Below are positions 6,838 through 13,087 of a DNA stretch of 13,294 nucleotides, piece after piece. Both the position numbers and the translations under genes were made by a program. Positions within the stretch are counted from its first letter, which is position 1. Each line of letters starts with the position of its first letter. The notes under the pieces were generated by a model. That model saw only the letters and a program-made list of their open reading frames with translations. It did not search any database and had not been told where the DNA came from. The stretch is from Anaerolineae bacterium (GTDB lineage: Bacteria > Chloroflexota > Anaerolineae > Promineifilales > Promineifilaceae): the NCBI GenBank assembly GCA_028284105.1, contig JANQSK010000205.1, positions 1 to 13,294 on the forward strand, given 5' to 3'.

Positions 6838-8403
6838 ATGGCACCAAAGACACCCATTGCGACAAAAGAACAACAGACCATTGAACGCTGGGTGCTGGTC
6901 GCAACCATCCTAGCCTCCAGCATCGTTTCAATCAGTAGTTCTGCATTAAACGTTGCCCTGCCTGCTTTACAGCGCGACTTGAACGTCACTGGTGCAGAAC
7001 TTTTGTGGATCATTAACGCCTTTGCACTTTTTTTATCAGCCTTGATTTTGGTCGGTGGCTCATTAGGGGATCATTACGGCCGTAACTATATTTTCCGTAT
7101 AGGCATCATCGTCTTCACTGTCGCCTCAGCGCTGTGTGGATTAGCCCCAAACACATTCACTCTCATCATTGCGCGTGCGATTCAAGGTATTGGAGGCGCT
7201 TTACTTGTTCCTGGCAGCCTTGCCATTTTAACAGCCAACTTTCCGGCCGACCGCCGTGGCTCAGCGATAGGGATGTGGTCAACCTTTGGGGCGCTAATGA
7301 TTGCGCTCGGGCCCGTTTTAGGAGGTTGGCTAGCCGGACAAGGACAGTGGCGAATGGTGTTTTTTCTCAATATTCCACTAGCCATTATTGCCATATACGC
7401 ACTTTCTTTCATTCCCGAAACTAAAGATGAAAATGCTCCATCCCAACTCGATTGGGCGGGTGCCCTTTTAGCCACGCTTGGGCTTGCAGGCATCACGTTT
7501 GGCTTTATTCAAGCACCGGAATGGGGGTTTACCCATTGGCTCATTTTAACAACCTTACTTGGAGGATTCGTTAGTTTAGGTTTATTTTTATGGGTTGAGT
7601 CTCGCACAAAGCATCCGATGGTGCCATTAGAACTCTTTCGATCACGGACCTTTAGCGGCACCAATTTGCTCACCTTGTTTCTCTACGCGGCATTAGGAGG
7701 CATCCTCTTTTTCTTACCGCTCAATTTTATCCAAGCCCAAGGTTACCCAGAGGAGATTGCAGGATTAACGATGCTTCCCTTTATTATCTTGATGATCCTC
7801 ATGTCGCGATGGGCAGGTGGATTAGTGGATCAAGTCGGGGCTCGTTTGCCATTGATCATCGGCCCCACCTTAGCTGGTGTTGGCATGTTTTTGTTTACTC
7901 TCCCCGGCTTAACGGATGGCCCCTCCGATTATTGGACTACTTTTTTACCACCAATATTGGTGTTTGGCTTTGGGATGGCCATTACTGTGGCTCCGCTAAC
8001 AACGGCCGTTATGGGAGCCGCACCAGTTGAGACCTCGGGTATTGCTTCGGGAATCAACAACGCTGTTTCCCGTTCGGCACAGGTGTTGGCCATTGCTATC
8101 TTTGGTGCCATTGCTTTGATCTCTTTTAGCCAAACGCTATCTGCCCAAACATCAACAATTGACCTCACCAATGAACAACGTCAGCTTTTAGAAAACGAAG
8201 GACGAAATTTAGGAGGCGCCACCCCCCCTGAAAATGTTGATACCGAAACGGCCGTTCTCATTCAACAAACGATTCGACAATCGTTCGTCACCGTTTTTCG
8301 ACAAATTATGTGGATAGGGGCTGGCTTGAGTTGGATCAGCGCCGTTGCGGCCGCTATTCTTGTAGAGGGAAAACGTCCCACCCAAACTAAATCAACTGCT
8401 TAG
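6838..8403 (+). CDS. DHA2-family (EmrB/QacA-type) MFS drug exporter, 14 TM
   Basis: This is a 521-residue membrane protein of the length and pattern expected for 14-TM drug:proton antiporters. TM1 is followed by SSSALNVALPAL (residues 33-44), the site of the family's VALP element. Motif A appears as GGSLGDHYGRN at 73-83. Motif C, the antiporter signature in TM5, appears as GPVLGGWL at 158-165, and WRMVFFLNIP at 171-180 matches the DHA2 family's short loop after it. A soluble segment near residues 445-485, between the last two TM segments, is rich in Asn, Glu and Gln. The predicted role is export of hydrophobic or cationic compounds. ATG 6838 has a weak ribosome binding site, but no better start exists upstream. 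It stands alone on the + strand and converges with the minus-strand genes. Four CGGCCG-type sites lie in it, plus a NotI palindrome at 8347-8354. Confidence 0.92.
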   Translation: MAPKTPIATKEQQTIERWVLVATILASSIVSISSSALNVALPALQRDLNVTGAELLWIINAFALFLSALILVGGSLGDHYGRNYIFRIGIIVFTVASALCGLAPNTFTLIIARAIQGIGGALLVPGSLAILTANFPADRRGSAIGMWSTFGALMIALGPVLGGWLAGQGQWRMVFFLNIPLAIIAIYALSFIPETKDENAPSQLDWAGALLATLGLAGITFGFIQAPEWGFTHWLILTTLLGGFVSLGLFLWVESRTKHPMVPLELFRSRTFSGTNLLTLFLYAALGGILFFLPLNFIQAQGYPEEIAGLTMLPFIILMILMSRWAGGLVDQVGARLPLIIGPTLAGVGMFLFTLPGLTDGPSDYWTTFLPPILVFGFGMAITVAPLTTAVMGAAPVETSGIASGINNAVSRSAQVLAIAIFGAIALISFSQTLSAQTSTIDLTNEQRQLLENEGRNLGGATPPENVDTETAVLIQQTIRQSFVTVFRQIMWIGAGLSWISAVAAAILVEGKRPTQTKSTA

Positions 8404-8410
8404 AAAAGCA

Positions 8411-8431
8411 AAATCAACAATTGAATGATTT
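8411..8431. terminator. Weak stem between convergent genes
   Basis: AAATCA (8411-8416) and TGATTT (8426-8431) form six-base A/T-rich arms around a nine-base loop in the 33-base gap between two convergent genes. The symmetric A/T arms could serve transcripts from either side, but the stem is too weak for a confident intrinsic terminator. Confidence 0.25.
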
Positions 8432-8436
8432 GTAAA

Positions 8437-9114
8437 TTAGGTCAAATATAAAAGAGCATCATCGAGACTGACTTTTTGGAATGTTTGTCTCAGTTTAGGG
8501 TTCCTTTTTACAGAGGATTGCCAGCTTACTTGGGCTTGTTGCGTAATAGGATCATCTTTGAGCGCTGGGGTTTGAAAAACGGCCGTTGTCCAATCAATGA
8601 TCTCTTGCCGCTCTGTTTCAATAGCCAAAGTGGGTGTTTGCACTTCATTTGTCGGGCTATACAAATAGCAAGCCGATATCAATCTTTGCACTGCCGGCAG
8701 TTGAATTCTATCGAGCACGTGAGATGATCGCCTTGGTCCTTCAGGTATAAGCAACACATCAATCCCACGGTCAATGATAGCGTTAACCAAATCAGCCGAA
8801 TTTGCTCCTACAAACACATTCCGGTGAGGGGGCCAAATGTCCATCATGGTGTAATGAGCAACAGGTGTTTGTTGTTGAAACGTAAAATAATCAGGATACG
8901 CAAAAAATTCATCTGAATCGGCACGATAACAATCATAGAAAGCTGTCACAAAGGCCATGATGAGGTTAGAAGCACCTACCCCTGCAAATCGATAAGGCGT
9001 AACAACACCAATGCGCGTTCTCTTAGACACATCTTTAAAGATCTGTTCAAATTGAACGGATTGGTCATTTTCCCAAATAGTAAAATCTGAATGGCGTAAA
9101 ATTGTGCTGTGCAT
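8437..9114 (-). CDS. Conserved-looking protein of unknown function, 225 residues
   Basis: The product is a soluble 225-residue protein with no signal peptide or membrane segment. I do not recognise a named domain. Notable stretches are GVVTPYRFAGVGASN (about 36-50), a YPDYFTFQ block (73-80), DIWPPHRNVFVG (92-103) and IDRGIDVLLIPEGP (114-127). The last two look like alternating strand and turn segments of an alpha/beta protein, in which the chain reaches IIDRGIDVLLIP much as a Rossmann-like fold would. I have the impression that such proteins are present in other Chloroflexota, but cannot check that here. The start is well supported by AGGAG (9122-9126 on the minus strand), seven bases before ATG. 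That site is part of a possible stem described separately. It lies 65 bases downstream, in the transcription direction, of the truncated methyltransferase. Confidence 0.8.
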   Translation of the reverse strand: MHSTILRHSDFTIWENDQSVQFEQIFKDVSKRTRIGVVTPYRFAGVGASNLIMAFVTAFYDCYRADSDEFFAYPDYFTFQQQTPVAHYTMMDIWPPHRNVFVGANSADLVNAIIDRGIDVLLIPEGPRRSSHVLDRIQLPAVQRLISACYLYSPTNEVQTPTLAIETERQEIIDWTTAVFQTPALKDDPITQQAQVSWQSSVKRNPKLRQTFQKVSLDDALLYLT

Positions 9115-9118
9115 CGCT

Positions 9119-9167
9119 CATCTCCTAAACCTGTACTCGAAGTAAGTATACGGTCTTTGGGGAGATG
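9119..9167 (-). promoter_or_regulatory. Leader hairpin covering the ribosome binding site of the 225-residue protein
   Basis: In the minus-strand RNA, CATCTCC (from 9167 to 9161) is the exact complement of GGAGATG (from 9125 to 9119), which includes most of the AGGAG ribosome binding site of the downstream gene. The 35-base loop holds a smaller TACT/AGTA stem (9134-9144). If formed, this would hide the ribosome binding site. It may be a translational switch, a thermometer-like stem, or chance. Confidence 0.35.
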
Positions 9168-9179
9168 GACGACTATTAA

Positions 9180-9629
9180 TTATGGGGCGGGTTTGGTCAC
9201 ACAAACGGCCGTTTTAAAGAAGGGTGACTTCAAAGGATACACGTGAGATTTTTCAAGCTCAGTGATGTGTAAACGGCCGTTTTGTACGGTGAGGTAAGCA
9301 GCTCGCCAATTGGCTGGCGTGGCCTCTGGAAAATCTTCCAAGGCGTCTGAAAACCCAGCTTCAACAAGCTCAGGAAACCGATTGGGTTGATTGACAAAAA
9401 ACAAACCCTTCGGTTGAAGAATTCGAAAAGCTTCTTCAAATAAAGAAAGCCGATCAAGTACTTGTTCGCCTAATTCCACATAAAACAGGGCATCCAACGA
9501 CGCATCCCCGTACGGAAGCCGTTTTAGCGTCACGGGAAAAACATGAATTGATTGAGGTACTGCCATCATTTCCATCATTTTTCGATCATCGAGTTTTGCT
9601 TGCAAAAAATTAAAAGAGGTGGCTACCAA
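9180..9629 (-). pseudogene. SAM-dependent methyltransferase remnant, N-terminus missing
   Basis: The readable 149 residues match the second half of a class I (type 11-like) methyltransferase. KRLPYGDASLDALF corresponds to the family's LPF-D-SFD segment, followed by FEEAFRILQPKGLFFV, the post-motif helix and strand. The first strand with the glycine-rich SAM-binding motif I is absent. An in-frame TAG lies four codons before the TTG at 9629, and the other two frames upstream (9630-9767) carry no methyltransferase-like sequence. The TTG has no ribosome binding site; an ATG pair further in (KMMEMM) is equally weak. I therefore read this as a 5'-truncated gene, not a working enzyme. A genuine short protein using a non-standard start is less likely. 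Two ACGGCCGT copies lie in it (9205 and 9273). The 138-base gap upstream shows no gene or clear promoter. Confidence 0.65.
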
Positions 9630-9767
9630 TACAAAAAACTACAGATACATTTTTCTAACTTCAGACTGGAATAAACAAATTCTACGTCACACATTCAGAT
9701 CCATGTATAGTGCCATAGTCCTAATGAGTTTTGCGTTTAAATTTTGATGCGTGTGTTTGATGAATTA

Positions 9768-11201
9768 TTAGTCTAAATCGGATGAGTCAATGATGTGCTG
9801 AAGATGGTTTTCAAAGGAGTTTATTTCATCATCTAATTGTAAAGCAGGATCCGTTTCCAATAGCGACCAGAATAGCTGTTCAGCCAACTGAACTTGCTCA
9901 AAGTTTGGAATATAGGCTTGATGGTGCGGGGCGTCTGCATGGTCAAGGCTATCAAGCATTACCTGCCAATTGACATCATACGGGTAAAAATCGTCTAATT
10001 CCTCAACCATAAATGTGATTCTTTCAGGTTGGGCAGGCACACCTCCATACGCAAAGAGCAAATCTTGATAGCCTGTCGTCATGAGCCAATGCAAAAATTC
10101 GGCCGTTGCAATGGGTTCATCACTTTCAGAAAAGATGCGGAATCCATCTGAATGAAGTTTAGAGGTTACTTGTCCTTCATAGCTTGGCATGACGGCAATA
10201 TCCCATTCAAAATCAGTCTCTCCCATGCAGCATGTAAACCACTGAGGCGCATGCGCCATCGCAACGTGACCTGAGCGAAATGTGTTGGCATTTGAAAACA
10301 GATCGCTAAATTGATCCGCTTGATGAGGATAAATTCGGTCTATCCACATGGCTTCATAAGTCCAACGAATACCTTCTTGCCACGCTTCTGACAGCTCAAT
10401 TTGCCCCGCCTCATTGATCAGTGAATAGGCCCCAAAAGGCACCACGCCTTCTCGCGTGACTTCATTCCATTGATTGATGTAGCCAAATTGACGTACATCC
10501 TGAGGATTAAAATCGGGAGCGCTTGCCGGATCGCCCTCTCTGTCAAGCGTCAGCAGTATGGCGAGTTCACGAACCTTGTTGAAATCCCAAGGCTCCCCAT
10601 CTGCATATGGCTCCCCATACTGCTGGGGAGGATAAGCTAAACCAGCTTTATCGAACAGCTTGCGATTGTAGAATATAAACGAGGGGTATAAGTTGATAGG
10701 AACGCCTTCTAAACGGCCGTTTATCTCGTAAAGACCCAAACTGTGTTCAGAATAAGTTTGAAGATGAGCTGAAGGAAGTAACGGCCGTAAATCTAACCAT
10801 TCTCCATAAAAATAATTCGCAGCATCTAATCGCAAAGGACCAATCAAATCAGGAAAAGAGTCTTGCATTTGAGCGGTTTTTAGATGAACTAATGCCTCAT
10901 CTTCAGGTAAAACAATTAACTGAACCCAAACATCATTTTGAAACGTGTTGTAACGGTCTGCTAACTGATTAAGTCGAGTTTCCTGTCTTTCCGTTAGATC
11001 GTTCCCAAGACCGACAACCCATTCTATTTGAATCCTGCTGTCTGCATCTGATGCTTGGCGGGTTGCATTGGCAACGGTTGTGGCATAAAGATTCGTATGG
11101 GTAGATGTGGCTGAATTTTCTAGAGAAGAAGGGGCTTCCTGGCAAGCTGGAAGCAACAATAAAAAGAGGATTGCCACAAAAAAATGTCGAGTCTTCATCA
11201 T
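9768..11201 (-). CDS. ABC-type extracellular solute-binding lipoprotein (family 1)
   Basis: This is a 477-residue exported lipoprotein. It begins with MMKTRHF, a hydrophobic core and the lipobox LLPAC, giving a lipid-modified Cys20. A Ser/Thr/Asn/Ala-rich linker follows up to about residue 55. The mature part is a family 1 (sugar/glycerol-phosphate type) binding protein: FYNRKLFDKAGL at 177-188 is the hinge-adjacent motif of these proteins, followed by a Trp-containing W-F-KVRELA segment. GHVAMAHAPQWF and later AEFLHWLMT are also typical. It would sit on the outer face of the cytoplasmic membrane and deliver a sugar or similar solute to an ABC permease. No permease or ATPase gene is in the window, so it is an orphan here. 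There is no strong ribosome binding site before the doubled ATG; a small stem lies just upstream. Two ACGGCCGT copies are in it (10713 and 10781), plus a TCGGCCGT variant at 10099. Confidence 0.9.
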   Translation of the reverse strand: MMKTRHFFVAILFLLLLPACQEAPSSLENSATSTHTNLYATTVANATRQASDADSRIQIEWVVGLGNDLTERQETRLNQLADRYNTFQNDVWVQLIVLPEDEALVHLKTAQMQDSFPDLIGPLRLDAANYFYGEWLDLRPLLPSAHLQTYSEHSLGLYEINGRLEGVPINLYPSFIFYNRKLFDKAGLAYPPQQYGEPYADGEPWDFNKVRELAILLTLDREGDPASAPDFNPQDVRQFGYINQWNEVTREGVVPFGAYSLINEAGQIELSEAWQEGIRWTYEAMWIDRIYPHQADQFSDLFSNANTFRSGHVAMAHAPQWFTCCMGETDFEWDIAVMPSYEGQVTSKLHSDGFRIFSESDEPIATAEFLHWLMTTGYQDLLFAYGGVPAQPERITFMVEELDDFYPYDVNWQVMLDSLDHADAPHHQAYIPNFEQVQLAEQLFWSLLETDPALQLDDEINSFENHLQHIIDSSDLD

Positions 11202-11205
11202 ATCA

Positions 11206-11219
11206 GTTTGTCAGCAAAC
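11206..11219 (-). promoter_or_regulatory. Small stem just upstream of the binding-protein gene
   Basis: GTTTG (11206-11210) and CAAAC (11215-11219) flank a four-base loop, five bases before the ATG at 11201 and where a ribosome binding site would be expected. No Shine-Dalgarno is visible in the 83-base gap and I found no convincing promoter boxes. A chance stem is quite possible. Confidence 0.2.
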
Positions 11220-11284
11220 GTGACTACGGACTGATGACGCATGACACGCTCGGCTAAATTTTTATAGAAAGTAGTTGGAACAGG

Positions 11285-11518
11285 TCACCCACTCCGCTTC
11301 TCCCCACTATATATAAATGCCTTGCTTATCATCTTAATAGCTGCCCCCTTATCAATCCCAATTTCTTTACCACATTGGCAGGTAATCTTATCTCCTGTCT
11401 GATGCATTTGATAAGTTCGGGTGATGCGATCTTTATGGCAACGGAGCACTTCCCCTTTGCCAATTTTGTCGTATTTCCAAAGTTTACGCTTGCAGGCAGC
11501 ACATTTTAGAGTGAGCAT
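11285..11518 (-). CDS. Small zinc-ribbon protein, 77 residues
   Basis: The product carries CAAC (Cys6, Cys9), a lone Cys27 followed by His28, and CQC (Cys47, Cys49). This pattern suggests one bound zinc, with either Cys27 or His28 supplying part of the site. The chain is rich in Lys and Arg, with KYDKIGKGEVLRCHKDRI between the first two Cys groups, so nucleic acid or protein binding is possible. It has no membrane segment. Proteins of this form seem familiar from Chloroflexota, but I know of no assigned function. ATG 11518 is five bases after the stop of the dehydrogenase at 11524-12483, so the two are probably translated from one message. The ribosome binding site is weak and lies within the end of the dehydrogenase gene. 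Confidence 0.78.
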   Translation of the reverse strand: MLTLKCAACKRKLWKYDKIGKGEVLRCHKDRITRTYQMHQTGDKITCQCGKEIGIDKGAAIKMISKAFIYSGEKRSG

Positions 11519-11523
11519 TGGTT

Positions 11524-12483
11524 TTATTCCACAATCTCATTTAACGGCCGTTCTCCATTCATGACACGCTGGATGTTTGCAAACTGACCTTCGACAATCG
11601 CTGTGTGCCGGTCAATCGTGCCACTGGCCATGTGGGGCGTACAAATCACATTGGGCAACTTAAAAATGGGATGATTCATAGGGGGTGGTTCTGGATCATA
11701 CACATCGATACCGGCTCCTCTTAAATGACCCGATTCCAGTGACTCAATCAAAGCAGCCAAACTGTATGTTGGGCCACGACTGGCATTGATATAAAGCGCC
11801 CCTTTTTGCATCTGTTCAAACTGTGCAGGGCCAAACATTTTGCGCGTCAGATCTGTTAATGGCACATGGACCGTGAGTATCTCTGATTGGGCGAGTATTT
11901 CTTCAAACGAGACGGCCGTTAACCCTAACTCATCAATCAGCGATTGTGGCGGGTCAACAATGTCGTTAAAAATCACCTTTGCGCCAAACGCATGGGCCAT
12001 TCTAGCAACCTGCTTGCCAATTCGACCAAGACCAATAATGCCTACAGTACGGCCGTATAGCGTCGTACATCCCGCCCGCCAGCTGAACATCTCAAATTCA
12101 CCTCGAGCCAAGCTATTGTGAACTGGAATCAACTGCCGACTCAATGCCAACATAATCATGATAGCATGTTCAGCCACGCCAATCGCTGTAAATTCAGGTG
12201 AAATCGCTAGTGGAATGCCTGCCTGCTTTAAACCCTGTACGTCAATCGCATCATATCCCACCCCATTATGCTGAACGAGTTGGCACTTTTTCAATTGGGG
12301 CACCCATTCAGATTTCAACGCCAAGCAGACAATAAAATCGGCATCAGGAAGGTGTTCGAGAACGGCCGTTTCGTCTGCAGGATTGACAAAAACAACCTCA
12401 AAATCGGGGGCAACGCGTCCAGCTACCTCTCGGGTAACACGTTCAATCCAATCGTTATGAAGTAAATACAATGCTTTTTTCAT
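11524..12483 (-). CDS. D-isomer-specific 2-hydroxyacid dehydrogenase, likely NAD(H)-type
   Basis: This is a 319-residue dehydrogenase with the family's full set of landmarks: GLGRIG at 151-156, Asp174 at the end of the second NAD-domain strand (IFNDIVDPP, favouring NAD), HVPLT at 206-210, Arg236 (ASRGP), Glu265 (DPEPPP) and His284 (TPHMAS). It resembles phosphoglycerate dehydrogenase-like and glyoxylate reductase-like enzymes but lacks the C-terminal ACT domain of SerA. I chose ATG 12483, where MKKALYLLHNDW begins the usual first strand. The frame stays open to a TTG at 12513 that abuts the rsmD stop, but the ten extra residues are polar and unlike the family. It is one of two dehydrogenases in the window and differs from the first in cofactor residue. 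It is the third gene of a compact minus-strand operon. ACGGCCGT occurs four times (11544, 11912, 12049, 12362). Confidence 0.92.
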   Translation of the reverse strand: MKKALYLLHNDWIERVTREVAGRVAPDFEVVFVNPADETAVLEHLPDADFIVCLALKSEWVPQLKKCQLVQHNGVGYDAIDVQGLKQAGIPLAISPEFTAIGVAEHAIMIMLALSRQLIPVHNSLARGEFEMFSWRAGCTTLYGRTVGIIGLGRIGKQVARMAHAFGAKVIFNDIVDPPQSLIDELGLTAVSFEEILAQSEILTVHVPLTDLTRKMFGPAQFEQMQKGALYINASRGPTYSLAALIESLESGHLRGAGIDVYDPEPPPMNHPIFKLPNVICTPHMASGTIDRHTAIVEGQFANIQRVMNGERPLNEIVE

Positions 12484-12513
12484 GATCTTTTGCTTTTGAG
12501 AATCCTGTGGCAA

Positions 12514-13083
12514 CTATTCGCTATGCGAATCTATCTCGTAAAAGTTGAGAAGCGTATTGCCATATTTCCGCGATTTATACAAAACCAAATGCTCGAGTTC
12601 AAGCGCTTTATCTTCTTTAGGATCAATTTGCACAACTACTTGTCCATATTCGGTGAGAAGGTCAAATGGCCGTTTATCCACCAGCTGCATCGCCGTAATC
12701 CACATCTCTTTGTATTGGGGCGGTGCAATATAAATGAGGTCAAACGGTGAAATTGCGGAGCGCTCTAAATAGGCAAAGGCGTCACTCTTAACAATTTGAG
12801 CCTTATCAGACAGCTTGGTAATATTGAGGTTTGTTTCAATCGTTTGGATTGCAGCGCGGACTGTGTCAATAAAAACTACTTCGCGGGCACCCCTGCTCAA
12901 TGCCTCAATGCCGACCTGACCTGTTCCCGCAAATAGATCTAGCCATCTCGCCTCATGAATCTCATCACGCAAAATGTTAAATAAATTTTCCTTTACCCGA
13001 TCCATGATGGGGCGTGTGCTATCACCAGGCACTTTTTTTAACCGTCGTCCTCGTGCGGATCCGCTGATTACTCTTAAACTCAT
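12514..13083 (-). CDS. rsmD: 16S rRNA (guanine-966-N2)-methyltransferase RsmD
   Basis: This is a 189-residue methyltransferase with the start typical of RsmD, MSLRVISGSARGRRL, and RPIMDRVKENLFNIL at 24-38. SAM-binding motif I is LDLFAGTGQVGIEALSRGA (48-66). The enzyme transfers a methyl group to the exocyclic amine of G966 in 16S rRNA, in the 30S assembly pathway. Motif IV, normally DPPY or DPPF, reads APPQ at 120-123, so the usual acidic residue is Ala. I recall similar IAPPQYK sequences in other Chloroflexota, so this may be a lineage trait. The start lies four bases after the stop of the glycosyltransferase-like gene, suggesting coupled translation, and no ribosome binding site of note is visible. 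The more common neighbour coaD is absent downstream. Confidence 0.93.
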   Translation of the reverse strand: MSLRVISGSARGRRLKKVPGDSTRPIMDRVKENLFNILRDEIHEARWLDLFAGTGQVGIEALSRGAREVVFIDTVRAAIQTIETNLNITKLSDKAQIVKSDAFAYLERSAISPFDLIYIAPPQYKEMWITAMQLVDKRPFDLLTEYGQVVVQIDPKEDKALELEHLVLYKSRKYGNTLLNFYEIDSHSE

Positions 13084-13087
13084 GAAG

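Larger units (their letters stand above)
8..12369. repeat. Highly iterated palindrome ACGGCCGT, 22 copies
   Basis: The octamer starts at 8, 374, 1591, 3284, 3464, 3655, 4740, 4883, 6248, 6674, 7076, 8002, 8248, 8579, 9205, 9273, 10713, 10781, 11544, 11912, 12049 and 12362. Thirteen copies extend to AACGGCCGTT, and two to 14-base palindromes: AAAACGGCCGTTTT at 3281-3294 and TAAACGGCCGTTTA at 10710-10723. CGGCCG without the A/T flanks is seen only four more times (in 1243-1250, in 7242-7249, at 8347-8354 as part of GCGGCCGC, and in 10099-10106). Assuming about 46% G+C, I estimate by hand that well under one ACGGCCGT would be expected. Copies lie in genes of both strands; the one at 6674 is outside the main genes. 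Confidence 0.9.

Noticed and set aside
7182..7496. 104-codon minus-strand frame inside the DHA2 exporter
   Set aside because: It is antisense to conserved exporter motifs and low in protein-like character.
8347..8354. NotI palindrome GCGGCCGC as a copy of the repeat
   Set aside because: It lacks the A/T flanks that define the enriched octamer and is expected occasionally by chance.
9630..9767. Missing N-terminal half of the methyltransferase in another frame
   Set aside because: I read the other minus-strand frames and found only short stretches ended by stops, with no glycine-rich motif.
8..12369. ACGGCCGT copies as a CRISPR array or transposon ends
   Set aside because: Spacing is irregular, copies are only 8-14 bases and lie inside intact genes, with no spacers, target duplications or transposase.
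12484..12513. TTG at 12513 as the dehydrogenase start
   Set aside because: The ten extra residues are polar and unlike the family; ATG 12483 opens the expected first strand.
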